This document shows positions 1 through 11,800 of a stretch of 61,360 nt of DNA, one piece after another (positions within the stretch are counted from its first letter, which is position 1; every line of letters begins with the position of its first letter). The DNA comes from Nemertoderma westbladi. Its lineage: Eukaryota > Xenacoelomorpha > Nemertodermatida > Nemertodermatidae. The position numbers and the translations under genes are program-made. The notes beneath the pieces are model-generated. The model did no database searches. It was given only the letters and a program-made list of their open reading frames with translations, and was not told the origin of the DNA. Where the stretch lies: contig JAUCBJ010008495.1 of assembly GCA_032718475.1 (NCBI GenBank), forward strand, positions 1 through 61,360, written 5' to 3'.

Positions 1-1546
1 GCAACCCTTACAATTTAGTAATAGCACGCTCCTGATCCCCTTTACTTAACAGTAGAGCAGTCTTCGTGTCTTATTGGTTAGGCGGGAACTTATTAGGTTG
101 GCAGAGAAGTATACCAGTATTTGTCTGTTCAACAGTTCTGCTGTTAGTATAGAGGTCGCGGTTGTTTATCACATACTGTAGGCCTACTAAACTCCACCTC
201 GGGGCTGTGGATACATCACACTTTGGACGGAACAACAACAACCTTATTCATCAGCTTCTCATCATCTCATGGACACATCCAGCTTCTCAGTGTTGGCTAG
301 TTTGGTACTGGTATGGATGAGGGAAGTGTGGTGGGGCATTGTTGCGAGTTAGTGCCGGTGATGCGTTCTACAATTATTACACTATGATGTACACTATAAT
401 GTGTTTATGTTTCCTAATGAAATAATCTTTATCCATGAATATAATATTGTTTCTTAGATACAGTACTAATTAAAAAGCTCAACTAAGTATAATCGTAATC
501 AAGTTTATTTAACAGCGTCCCCCCCCCCCCCCCACCCCCCATTTATTTTTCAAAAGTTGTTGCTTAAATGAAAAAATCCACAAATTCACCAATGATAAAC
601 TCATCGATAAAGTATTTAGCAATACGATTCAATTGAAATGTTTAACATCTTAAAAAATAATTTAACGAAATTTATTTAAAATGGAAGCAGAATGTGCTGA
701 ATAATTCAACAATTTATCGCCCAATAAAATTATTGTTCAAAACAGAGTCAGCAAACGTGAACTCAGCGAATAAAAAAGATTGTCTGAGGTTTAAAAAAAA
801 ATAGACTTGCTCATTTAGTAGGGGCCTAATCTGTATGTATTTACTTTTTTAATTTATAAAACGTAAATGGCCGTCTGTATTCAGTAGACTTAAACAAATA
901 AATATATTACCGTACCAGATGTCTGAAGACACCTCCTAACTACAAGAATGTTAATAATAATGCAGTTTTTGTTTTGGCACCATAAGTTAATTCATTAATA
1001 ACATTACCTAGACTAACTGTATGTTATAATTTGTTGGAAAGTTTTATGCAGTTTTAGTTGTAAACTTTTAGTTAATATTGTAAATATTTTTGTCCGATTT
1101 CAATCTGTTTAATATATGGCAAAATAAACTCAAAGTAGCTGACACTAACTAACTATGTAAGAAAGAGTGCTGCAGTAAATTTAAAAACATCAGTAAAAAT
1201 AATAGTAAATTATTATTAAAACGCAAATAGCATAAAATTAGCAAAAACCTTTAATTAACCGGAAACAATTAATAAGCAATATATTAGTCCCATTATTTCT
1301 ATGAAAATGATTCATAATAAAGATGAAGTAATTAAATTTGTACACGTTAATTCAATACAATAATTAAAAAATTGAATAACTAAATATTAACTAACTATAG
1401 TACACCATAAAACACAAATTGTATGATATAACGAAGCTTGATTAATTGTTTATTTATTAATTAAACAAAACACACTATTATTGCATTTACATTTTCGACT
1501 TGTCATCAAATTAGACTTTATTATTTCCACCAACTTTAACTTTTAT
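1..1546. other. intergenic DNA, no gene seen
   Basis: No open frame of useful length and no recognisable protein. The stretch is strongly AT-rich from about 400 onward. It holds a run of 15 C at 519-533 followed by an A and six more C. Exons of a neighbouring gene in the first 400 bases cannot be excluded, because this part is less AT-rich, but nothing supports one. Confidence 0.6.
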
Positions 1547-2941
1547 CTAAGGTAGAGGAATTGCTGGATAAATTTCGAGTCGTTCAACTAAATGTCCACA
1601 ATTAATTTCTTTCAGAGCGTCGCAAAAGATCACAAAGTCTCTATAAGGTCGTTTCGTTATTAATTCAATAAGTTTATTGTTTCTTTTAAAAGAAGTTTCG
1701 CCTTTTTCAATTGTTTCTGCATCATAATCAGTGATAACGGAGTTGCTTAGCAAATATTTGAGAAGTTCCTTTATGTTTTGTGGTAAATTATTGGCCAGTA
1801 AGATTTGCTCTGATGTCAGTTTGTTTTGAACTGTATCATCAATAATACTATTAACTAACGTCTGCATCTCTTCCCTTAACGGACCCACCCTCCCAATGTA
1901 TTTCCCTATTTCTTCCCATTTTTTGGCTCCTTTTATCTTTTCATTTACTTCACCTACATTAATATGATTTTTCTGATCTTTTTGGTTTATATTAATTTTT
2001 ATAATAGTTCCCTTCCAGTAACCAGCCAGGAGGTAAATTCCTTCTGGATGGAAGTTAATAGATTGGAACGGGTTCCCTTCCCTTCCAGGCTGTCCCATCA
2101 ACTCCATTGTTTCCCTCCCGTTTTCTCCATCTAATATCGTTATAGAATTTGTATTGTAAACGGGTAGAACCACAATCCTCCCACCCCGAGGTTCCCATTC
2201 TGCCCTCCATGCCGACTCGCTTTGTTTCCATAATTCCTCACCGGTTATAAAGGAAATACATTTAATGAAATCGTAACCCACTATTAAAAGTTTACTCCCA
2301 TCCGCATTAAGCGCGACTGAAAATACTTCATCGCCTCCTTCTATAATAAACTTTAAGAGATTCCCTTCGAGGTCCCAAAGTTTAACTGTTTTATCGTCAG
2401 AACAGCTGACTAACTCGTCACCGTTGGTATTGAATAAAAGGTCGTTTACTGCATCAGTATGAGCGACCCAAGTTTTATGAGTAAATAAAGAATTACCTGA
2501 TGAGGTACCGGTAGGTTCGATGGTAATTAGGGACAATGTACCGTCGTTACAACCAGTCGCCAACACGTTGCGATCCGATGGAGAGAATGTGACGGCATAC
2601 CGGTTCCGATCTGTTTCTGTGGACTCCGATATCGCACAGAGTTCATTGTGAGCGACGTGGTACAATAGTTCCCGACTCGCCGCGTCCCAGATATTCACTC
2701 CGCCGCCGTCCCGACTGTCGATAGTTCCCGCGATCTTCTTGGAGTCGCACGATATCGCACAACGGAATAGTCGCCTCCTATCCTCGTCTTGGTAACGGCC
2801 GGTGATTCCGAGGTTCGCTGCGTCGCAGATAACCGCGCCCTCGGTACCGGCGTACAGGAATTTGTTTCCATCCGGGAAGTATTTCAGTTCGCCTAGGAAT
2901 GTAGTATCTTCTTCTGTTGGATTTGTTAGAGAAGCTGCCAT
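1547..2941 (-). CDS. WD40-repeat protein with C-terminal CARD
   Basis: A complete 464-residue frame without introns, starting at ATG 2941 (MAASLTNP) and ending in TAG. Residues about 1-330 form a WD40 propeller; the clearest blade has the typical ending VKLWDLEG after a D-D-K-T turn, and another reads GGVNIWDAAS. Residues about 355-460 look like a caspase recruitment domain: an E-E-M-Q-T-L helix, LTSEQILL, the helix ending LLKYLL, and the characteristic last part FVIFCDALKEINCGHLVERL. In known proteins CARDs make CARD-CARD contacts in apoptosis or innate immunity. APAF-1 carries a CARD and WD40 repeats, but in the opposite order and with an NB-ARC ATPase between them; no ATPase is present here. 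A role as an adaptor or as a decoy in apoptosome-like signalling is inference. The WD40 call is firm, the CARD call good. Confidence 0.85.
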   Translation of the reverse strand: MAASLTNPTEEDTTFLGELKYFPDGNKFLYAGTEGAVICDAANLGITGRYQDEDRRRLFRCAISCDSKKIAGTIDSRDGGGVNIWDAASRELLYHVAHNELCAISESTETDRNRYAVTFSPSDRNVLATGCNDGTLSLITIEPTGTSSGNSLFTHKTWVAHTDAVNDLLFNTNGDELVSCSDDKTVKLWDLEGNLLKFIIEGGDEVFSVALNADGSKLLIVGYDFIKCISFITGEELWKQSESAWRAEWEPRGGRIVVLPVYNTNSITILDGENGRETMELMGQPGREGNPFQSINFHPEGIYLLAGYWKGTIIKININQKDQKNHINVGEVNEKIKGAKKWEEIGKYIGRVGPLREEMQTLVNSIIDDTVQNKLTSEQILLANNLPQNIKELLKYLLSNSVITDYDAETIEKGETSFKRNNKLIELITKRPYRDFVIFCDALKEINCGHLVERLEIYPAIPLP

Positions 2942-3197
2942 TATTGTGTATCTGATCCAGTTAATGCGGCATAATACTGAAGTACAGTTAGTTTGTTACT
3001 TTAGATCGTTGGCTATGCTTTAGATGCACAGTAGATAACGATATAATAATATTCCATGGCAGAACACAGCTCCACCCTCCCACCCCCCAAATTTTGAGCA
3101 GTAAGGTTTAAATTTTAAACACATTTTACATAAAAAACTTTTTCATTTGTTTCTCGTTTTTTGCGACACTCAAAATGCTACGACTCCGTCATTTTTT

Positions 3198-3442
3198 AAC
3201 CAAATTGTTTGAAATTTTCAGTGAATTTTCTTGACATATTGATCAATAAAACATTGTAGATAGAATTTTTGAAATTTTGAGTGTAAGTTATGTTTTGGAT
3301 TTGGACCGATAATTTGAAAAAATAAATAATTGATTTTTTAGTTAAATTACACTTCTGATCAAAATTTCAAAATTTTGTCTTTAATGTTTTACTGATCAAT
3401 ATTTCTAGACCATTGTCTGAAAATTTCAAACAATTTGATAAC
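3198..3442. repeat. imperfect inverted repeat, about 245 bp
   Basis: The left arm (about 3198-3290, beginning accaaattgtttgaaatttt) is matched by the reverse complement of 3345-3442, including the shared blocks attgatca-taaaacatt and ttttgaaattttga. The arms are about 90 bp with small differences, so the RNA or single strand could fold into a long hairpin. It looks like an aged foldback element. There is no coding content. Confidence 0.6.
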
Positions 3443-3702
3443 GAAGGATAACGTAACATTTAGACTGAAAAAATAAAAATTTAAATACAATTTGTTGTAA
3501 AGTTAAATTTTCTCATTGAAAATCATCATAACAACTAACTAAAATTAAATACATACAGGTGGATAAGTAAGAGTAGAATATTATACAATATTTATAGAAT
3601 TCATATTATAGAAGAGTCGAATTTTATGGGAAAGTCTTAAGGAAGCATACATCTCAGTAAATGGTACATTTTAATGTTTTTCATTAAACTTTACATAAAC
3701 GC

Positions 3703-3920
3703 CGGGTTCCCAATTGTTCTGTCCATTCCGCATTTCAAAGTTGTGGAGTCACGCCAGGAAGTTATCTCACAGTAGTGTATGCCGGTTGATATGGAATAGG
3801 TTAAGAATGTTCCGCCGGGTTCATTATGTCAAGTACAATACATATTATTTCGTTAACCAGACCCACTACAGTATTGGGGTGTGCCTCATTGATCTCACAA
3901 GCTTGACTCCTGGCTAAAGA
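3703..3920 (+). pseudogene. LINE fragment (3' part of reverse transcriptase ORF)
   Basis: The translation on the plus strand contains RMFRRVHYVKYNT and a N-Q-T-x-Y-x-I-G-V stretch. It corresponds to RMLCRVHCVKYN and NQTLYNIGG in the minus-strand LINE relic near 57.2-57.3 kb. Both match the C-terminal part of LINE ORF2 proteins that carries the T-R-M-L-R motif. Only this short piece remains, and its upstream and downstream parts are lost. Confidence 0.5.
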
Positions 3921-4494
3921 TGACACAATCAGTGAAAAAAGTTAAGTTAACACATAATAATTGTTTTTCCTCCTCAAAGATTTGAGAGCCATTAGTACGA
4001 AACCTTGTTCGCTTAATTTATTGAAATTTATCTGAAACGGATGGTCGGGGTCGCGGTCGGCACACCGTTTGGGGCCCCCTAGAGTAACACGTGTCAATCA
4101 TTTCATAGCTACCGCTGTGACTCATCTTCATTGCCGCCGGCCCACTAATGATGACACTTGACTGTAACCAATGGAATATCCGTTATTACTAGTTCATAGT
4201 AGTTGTTAGATCTTGGAACAATTTCAGACCTTCCGCGTAGAGTACAAGGCGAATTCTGCAACTGGCATTGCGACATCCCGCTAAGCCATGGGGTTACGCA
4301 ATGATTGCCTTATACGCATATAATAAACTACCTTCTTTAAATATACATCATCCATTCATTCACACCGCAGTGCCAAAAATCATTATCAATTGAAAAGCTC
4401 ATTTAAGTAATGAAGTTTTAAATTCTACATTGTATTTTTTATATAGTTGCTCATTTTCAATTTGAATATTACTTTGAAAAGCAAATATTTTACC

Positions 4495-5520
4495 ATGTCG
4501 GTGAGAGATTTGGAAGAGTGTGACTTCCAACGGGAGGCTTCGTTAGACCCCTATAACTGCACGCTGTTGCTGACGTCCTCCAATGGGCAGTCGCATTTTC
4601 TCCGAGCCCTATTCCACCCATTGTTGCAGTGGATAGACCCAGCATTCAGACTGATTAGTATCGACGACAACGTAACAATACCCAGCGGTGTTATAGCCGG
4701 TGTGCGGCGGTGTCAAACACCTGTCAACGTCAACGCCGGGGGTATGGGAATAAACACGCCCTCATTGGCTGTCATGTTGTTCCTACACGAGAACGGTTGT
4801 CTCCCCTGCAAAACCGCCCAACAGTTACTCTCCGTGAGGCCATGGACATTCCACCATAAGATCGCGCTTACAACAGCGAGAGGTAACCCCCAGACAGTTG
4901 CCCGCCAAGACTTTTATATGGCGACGCAGGAAGCCCCATTATGGGCAGTCTGTCCTATTCACTATGGCAACGAACACCTAAGGTTCACTGTGTTCGTGCG
5001 CGACATGGGGGCGATGATCGATTTTTACCGGAATCTCTCGGGTCGCGAGATGGAAGCCTCCAGACCCGGTTTCTGTTTATTTACTCTTTATACTCAACCT
5101 GGACTGGATATTCAACTCGCCTTAAAGCAAAGTCCGAGTCTTAACCCTTACCCAATGAAAACATGTTTCCTTAGCTTCCTGGTCGACGATTTAGGGAGTC
5201 TATGCCGGTTGCTAGGCACCAAGCCGTTGGAGGTCTCCCACAAGGAGTATGCGTTGTGGGATCCGGATGGTAACCTGGTCCTCGTCAAGGACACCTCGGA
5301 TCGGGCGGGGGCGGCGAACGCGGGCTGTGACGTCAGCACACGAACTCGGGGCGCCGACGAGGACAGCGGACTCGGGACAATGCGGGACGGGGACACTCTC
5401 AGCGGCCAATCAACGCGTTCCCTTAGTAACAACTCGCATGGAACTTACTCAACCAGGTCTAACACTCCTAATCAAAGTGATAATCCCCATCGTATTACCC
5501 ATCATATGTGGCAATTGTAA
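4495..5520 (+). CDS. FAM124: FAM124 family protein
   Basis: A single frame of 341 residues. I take the ATG at 4495 (context taccATGtc, protein MSVRDLEE). The frame is open further upstream to 4447, but only a TTG could start there. The core at residues about 30-275 follows FAM124A/B: a block around LAVMLFLHEN, then PLWAVCPIHYG, LRFTVFVRDM with DFYRNL, FCLFTLYTQPGLDIQLALK, and the closing block WDPDGNLVLVKD. These segments resemble the vicinal-oxygen-chelate (glyoxalase-like) fold in their strand-helix-strand layout. The last 65 residues are rich in Ser, Thr and Asn and probably disordered. The vertebrate proteins are longer (about 455-546 residues) and their biochemical role is not known to me. 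No introns are present, although the vertebrate genes have several exons. AATAAA follows at about 5598. Confidence 0.85.
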   Translation: MSVRDLEECDFQREASLDPYNCTLLLTSSNGQSHFLRALFHPLLQWIDPAFRLISIDDNVTIPSGVIAGVRRCQTPVNVNAGGMGINTPSLAVMLFLHENGCLPCKTAQQLLSVRPWTFHHKIALTTARGNPQTVARQDFYMATQEAPLWAVCPIHYGNEHLRFTVFVRDMGAMIDFYRNLSGREMEASRPGFCLFTLYTQPGLDIQLALKQSPSLNPYPMKTCFLSFLVDDLGSLCRLLGTKPLEVSHKEYALWDPDGNLVLVKDTSDRAGAANAGCDVSTRTRGADEDSGLGTMRDGDTLSGQSTRSLSNNSHGTYSTRSNTPNQSDNPHRITHHMWQL

Positions 5521-6168
5521 ATACTAATTACTTTACGCAATCATGAGAAACTATACTAGCTATGGGTATTTAGCTTGTATCTTTTCTTTTTCTAAAAATA
5601 AAACAGTTAGTGTATTTCAACATCATTGCAGTTATTATAATAATTTAATAAATGCTGTCTGTAGGCCTGGATTTGCCGCGCAAGAATATATTTGAAATGT
5701 ATATGAAATGGGGGATGGAAGGCAAAGTATAGAACAGATGTAAAATATTTCATTACGTAGGTAATTCTTACAGTTATGCTGAAGGCTTCATTATGGTCCG
5801 AAATGTTTTTTCATTCCAATTAGGCCTACGCCGTTTTCATTCAAATTTAAATTAGTTGTTGCATTAGTGACATAAAGTACTTCCAACAGGTTGGCTAAAA
5901 ACCTTTTACACTTAAAACAATTTTAAAAATTTTTCTTAAAAAGTTTTCTCACTAAAATTGGTAGAAAACAGTGTAAGAAAGCAGTACTGTTCTTTTTCTT
6001 CAAGGGTAATAGCGGTCTAGCCTGCGCTGTATTATTCAAGATAAGAAAGTAAAACAGCAAATTAAACAAGCGCGAAATCGCGCAAAGGTCCGCGTCTACT
6101 AACGCATGAAATATCTCCTTGAATGGCTTACTACTACTAATCATCTTACAACAACAAAAAACATTCAC
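5521..6168. other. intergenic DNA downstream of FAM124
   Basis: AT-rich and non-coding. It contains a polyadenylation-like AATAAA about 80 bases after the FAM124 stop and a TAGGCCTA palindrome near 5821. No further gene is visible. Confidence 0.5.
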
Positions 6169-6236
6169 CGGAATGGGGGATTGAACTCGGCACCTAGAGA
6201 TCCCAAGTCACACAGTCTACCAACTTAGCTACAAGG
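6169..6236 (-). repeat. tRNA-like sequence, probably SINE head
   Basis: Read on the minus strand, it has an A box (tagctaagttggtaga) and a B box (gagttcaatcc) at tRNA spacing. The part between them does not fold into a proper anticodon arm and the 3' end carries no clear acceptor match. That fits a tRNA-derived SINE or a tRNA pseudogene better than a working tRNA gene. Confidence 0.5.
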
Positions 6237-6732
6237 GCCGTATCAATCCCTAATACCAAAACCTAAACAGGAAATTAACAACAACCCCAACAACAACGGA
6301 GTGAATACTAGAGGTCTCGCTACGCGGACGTAAGAAATAACAAACAACTTGAACACACATGTACAATTACCGAACTGTATGTACTGTACAACACAAAAAT
6401 AGCATTAAAAAAATGACACATTCCCTATTATTCATCAGAGTTGGAGCGGTAGCTATGGTACTGTATTATGGAATATGATGTTAAAATAATAAAAAAAACT
6501 AATAGCGGAATAGCACATACTAAGGCTGTGTATGTCTGGTTATAATATGGCTAACGACTTTGCATCGCTTCTAAGCTTACATACACGCATACGTTACGTG
6601 AACGCACCTATATTCTAGAACGCAAATGAAAGCGAGTAATACTAGAATCGCTTTTACCCTTACATACACATACACCCCCACCCACACATACAAATTAATT
6701 AATATTCGAGTAGTACCAACACATCACAGTAA

Positions 6733-8722
6733 GGGTGAAGAATAACTGCGGTGTAACTGGTGCAATTTCGTCGGAGACACCTTTTTCAAACGCTTTTAGC
6801 TAAAGAATGAAAGCGAAAATAAAAATTCTGGCTCACCCAGCAAGGAGGAGGGAGGTGAAACTATCTCTGTTTCAAATTTCATGCAATCTCATTACGATTT
6901 GACAAATTTGGGGGGGGGGGGTCATGTACCTGAATAAAGAAATAAAAGATAAAATGGAAAACATAATCACGTAAATTAAAACTGACACGGATAGCAATGC
7001 AAAGGCCAAGGACAAATATTACAAGGTACAATGGATGGGGGGAGCCATAATTTAACTATTCATAAAAACGTGTGATTACTTAAACACAGGAGCGCGTAGG
7101 CAAGGGGGGGGGGGGATACAGGTATTCATTCAATTAATTAGTTTGGCGTAGTCGGCTAAGGATTGGGGATGGGGAAGCCCTGTGACTGGGATGGGAAGTG
7201 CTTCCATATGCAATTGCTAACAAGCTGTAACTCTACAATATTCAATCCAGAACATAGTACAATATAAAAGGAGAGACATTGTAAATTGAAGGTGAGTTGA
7301 GCCTATATACAATAGAAGGGCTTCCCCCTCAAAATGATAACACAAAGCAATATATAACTGTAGTATTATTTTTTCTGTGGCATGCATCCTTATGAATGTA
7401 CTCAATAGTATTGTAACTGGCTGACTGGTCTTGTTAATAACATTCTTTAAAACTAATTATGTACCTTTGTGGCGAGTATCTAAATTAATCATTTTAGTCA
7501 CTTATTTTTGAATTTGATTATATATTAAATCTGTTTCCAAGTTATAACAATTTCCATTTAGGGAATCCTATTGAAATTACTATTACTATGTATAATGAAA
7601 GGTCGATTATCTCCAAATATATTTTTGGGGAAAAACTTCAAAACCCGGAAGACTACTTCTGCAATTTTTGAGCAACTTGTCTGAAAATTTATGTGGGTGT
7701 CTACAAACAAAGCAACCCTGTATATATGTGTTGCCCCATTCCATCCTTAAACTATCATATAAAAACACTTTCATGTGATGAAATTTATAACTGTAAAAGC
7801 CTTAGGGTTTTAAGCGCAACCAAGTTTTTTTTCATTGTTAACAGTATTAACTCATATTAAATAGCGAAAAATAAAATTTTTCTGAGCTAGTCATGTAGAA
7901 TAGCATCTTAGCTACTTATATTCAAAATTATAACCAAAACCAAACAATTTTGAAACGTAAGAGTGATAAATCGAAGAGTTATCCAAAAATGGATGCAGAG
8001 AATTCATTTTCGTACGAATCCCGTATTTTACATTTCTTTGCAAGGCTTTTACTCACTCAGTTCTAAGTAGGCGAATCCAAAAAATACTGTTCCTTATCAA
8101 CTGTTTCCCACATAATAATTGTTTGATTAAAAAACAAGCAATTTTCTATTTCAAAGGGTGATGTAACATTTATATGCAATTAAAACTCAGAATTCTGTGC
8201 AAATGTCCTGTGCTTTACTTACAGTTGAATGTGCCTACATTTTAAAAATATTTCAGTAAGAAATTTCAGTTTGTCAGTACGCGGAAATGTGCTACTTTTC
8301 ACACGATGACAAGAGAAAGTAAATAGTGAATTTATAAATAATGTACGCAACTACTGTGTTTATAACCTTTTCTGTTCCCTAAAACATTTTTCACTCGCAT
8401 TCGCTCCTTAGTGTAAATATTCCCACTCGTGAAGGTGTGAAATACAGTGCTACTTTATGTACACCATGCCGCGGACGGAATATGGTGACGTAATTCAGTG
8501 ACACGACCCCCACCCCCCCCCCCCCCCCCCCCCCCACCAATTTCCATACAAATCGTAATGAGATTGCATGAAATTTGAAACAGAGATAGTTTCACCTCCC
8601 GACCACTGACTGGGTGAGCCAGAAGTTTTATTTTCGCTTTCATTCTTTAGCTACAAGCGTTTGAAAAAATGTATATTCGTCGATATTCATTGTACTAATC
8701 GTGCTGCAGTTATTCCTTAACC
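6733..8722. mobile_element. 2-kb foldback element with about 185-bp inverted ends
   Basis: Bases 6733-6921 and the reverse complement of 8507-8722 share a long stretch. They agree around GAATAACTGC, TTTTTCAAACGC, AAGAATGAAAGCGAAAATAAAA and TCTGGCTCACCCAG, and most strongly around gaaactatctctgtttcaaatttcatgc. Both arms end on the inside in a G tract (12 G at 6910-6921; the complement of 23 C at 8513-8535). The interior has no open frame above about 60 codons, so any movement would depend on another element. I found no clear target duplication. The right end lies about 120 bp beyond the ATR stop codon. Two independent insertions of the same repeat in opposite orientation are an alternative. 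Confidence 0.65.
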
Positions 8723-8840
8723 TAAAGCTGGGCGTGCAAGACTCCAAATATGTAAAAACATTTGAATTCGGTTGGGAAATTTAATTTCTATAGATATTAT
8801 TGAATATAAAATAGAAGATTATATAAAATAACTGTTGTTT

Positions 8841-11800
8841 TCACAAATAAGGTGCCCAGCCAATATACATCTGACTAAGATTAGTAAGGGATGTGGCTTC
8901 TTGGATGAGGTGGTCTACATAGCCCTCGACCGAGAGAGGAAGTCCGCGACTTTTCTTATTAATTTTGAGAATACCTTGCAGTCTAAGATCAATGTCTGAT
9001 ACATGAGTTAACGCTTTCTCATTAGTAATTTCACCAGAATCTGGTGGATCAGTTCGTATCTTACTACGACTCCATTCCACCAATGGGTCGTAGATAAAGG
9101 GTTTAAGAATGCACATTAGCGGTTCGCGTTGGTCCCTCAGTACCTTCATTGTACCTTCGCAGCAAGAACGAAAGACTCCCTCAATACCGGTAGGTCCGAG
9201 TGCGTCTACCATGTTATGGGTCAATCGGAAGGGGACCTTCTCCGGCCATTCAAAGGTCTCGCCCTTGTTGAAAAGGCAATTGAAATCCACATGAACCGTG
9301 TCACCCGTCTTAGAGTCAAATAGAACATTCTCACCATGGCGATCCCCTAGACCTAATATATATCCAACCATAGACATTACCGCCAACGTTCTAGCGTAGG
9401 AAAGTCTGGCTGAGTACCACACAGTTGGGTCAGGGAAAGTGCGCAAGAACCATTCCCAGAATATAGGCTTGTACCTGGGCAACATTCTATCTGTGAAGAT
9501 AGTTAACTTATCCTGCTCTGAGTGTTCCTTCCTGGCCATTAATAATTTGAGTTCCTTGACAGGAATTCCTTGGCTCTTCTCTCGATAGAGTTTGGTTAGG
9601 ATGTGACGGAGACTGCTTGTATTGGTGACCCATTCGAGGAGACCACACTCCTCATTGAGGGGCACCACAGCATACGTGCGAATATGTAGCCATCGTCGCC
9701 GAGTCTCAACCCCCTTTCGGAGGAACTTATTAACTATATCATTAAAGTCCATTAACCGAGAGTCCTTCCTTAGATCATCCTTCGGTTTACACATCATAGT
9801 ATAGTTCTGCCCATCAGTACCGCGGATTGTTATCTTTTTTGGTTTCTGCAGTGAGTTTAAAACCTCAATCTCCTCCTCGAAACCAGCAATACAAATGTAT
9901 CTATTAGGGAATGGTTGGTGATTAATATGCGAAACATGTTTACCAGGCAGGGTAACACTCAGCATTGACTGTAACGGCACTAATATTTTGCTAAATGATG
10001 GGCTGTTAAACATTTTAGCCAAGGTTTTAAAGTTTCCACTAACCGTTAAAGAAGAGTGACTATCAACTGGTTTATTACATATTTCCAGTAGCTTATCCAC
10101 TAAATGAGTTGTATGAGTCAAAGCTTTTTGAAGTCCTGGGTCTTTACGAATAGCGAGGTTGAACATTTCTTGACAACGCGAACTTCTGATAGGATAAGTT
10201 GATTTTGAAACAGCAATTGACAACCAGAGGGCTTGCTGTGGAAAGGCGACTACAAGTCGGGATAAGATGTCCAACAGATTTCTTATAATTTCTCTGTTGG
10301 AGTGGCAAATTCGTGAAATTAGTTGGGAGTAAGATGTAAAAAATTGATACATTGGTAGTTTGTTAAATAGATCAGCAACTTCCTTATTCATTGCAGTTAA
10401 GACAACAACATCTCTTTCAATTGCAGCTCTATCTTTCCTCGCAGCATCTCGGGCACCAAACTCTAGCCACAAATGAAGCAACCTAGGCATGCTTTGGTAA
10501 ATATATTGACTCCCATACTGCAACGATGCTCCATAAAATTTAACACAATGAAGCACACTATTGGCATCCATTTTATCAACCCTATCACTGGAAACAGCTG
10601 AAATTACTCTATCACTGAATTTGGCAGTTGCAAAAAAGCCATCTTCCCAAAGTGGACATATTTCAGTAACTTCTTTATACTTCTTCATTATTGCATTGCT
10701 ATCATAACGCGCTGTATCCTCCATAAGCGAACCTAGGAACAATACAGCCTTTGCATGGGTCCTCTCTATAGCATTATCAGAGGTCACGTTTTGGAACTGT
10801 TCTGAGATATCTTTCTGTAAAGTCATCAAAGCTTGATGTTTCTCTCCTTTCGCAAACATCCATTTTGCTCGTTCAAGGCAAAAATCTGGGATATCATGAT
10901 CAGAGCCATGTAACAGAGAAGAGAACGCCGTAGAAATATGATCAGCTTTGCGAGCTTTTTTTGCACTCTTTAGCCATAAGGACCCTATAACAGTATTAGT
11001 ATACGGTGTCTGGGAAAGACTCAATATAACACGCCTTAAATTCAGTACTGGTTCCACATATCGGAATGAATCCTGCATATTACCTAATCGATTCTTCCAG
11101 TCCTCAACTACGCTATTTATAGACCCCTTTGATATTGCCCCGAGACCTGTTTCAAGTTCTGAAAGCATATGCAGTTGAACAATGTTTTCATAAGCACGTT
11201 GATATGAACAGACTTCCATGCTGGCCGCAGAGAGCAAACCTATTTGCTGTTTTCGAGCGATTTTCAGCTCTTGTAGGTAATCTGCCTCCTTGTTATTCAT
11301 TGCATGTGATATAATTCTACCAATACTTGTCGAAAAGGTTGGTGGGGATGTTACATCTCGTTGGAGGTATGTTTCCAAATCATTCCAGGAAGACAACTTC
11401 CACGAAGCCTCAATTCCAAAACAATTTAGTTCTTGTGTCCAGTCTGGATGTTTCTCAATTAACCCAGAAACATATGTCATTGCTTGCGTCATTTGACACA
11501 ACCATAACAACGATGAAAGAAGACCCTTATGGTGTTCAATATTATCTGGTTCCATCTGAATAGAACGTTCATAACAAATCGATGAATCACATAACTGTCC
11601 TTTACTATCATAATCAAGTATTTTATTACCCAATGATGGCTCTCCGGTTCTACATGCTGATACACCTATAACTCCATCTGGCTCATCTAACTTAACATAG
11701 AGCTTCTGAATAAATCCAAGGTCCAAACTATCACTATTGTGGCAACCACGTATATGTAGTTCGTAGTGCATTAATGACCTTGTATATGCTTGGCAATCGT

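Noticed and set aside
4447-4494. Upstream extension of the FAM124 frame
   Set aside because: It would start at TTG; the ATG at 4495 has good context and gives a start just before the conserved core.
6169-6236. Functional tRNA gene
   Set aside because: A and B boxes are present but no acceptable anticodon arm or acceptor stem forms.
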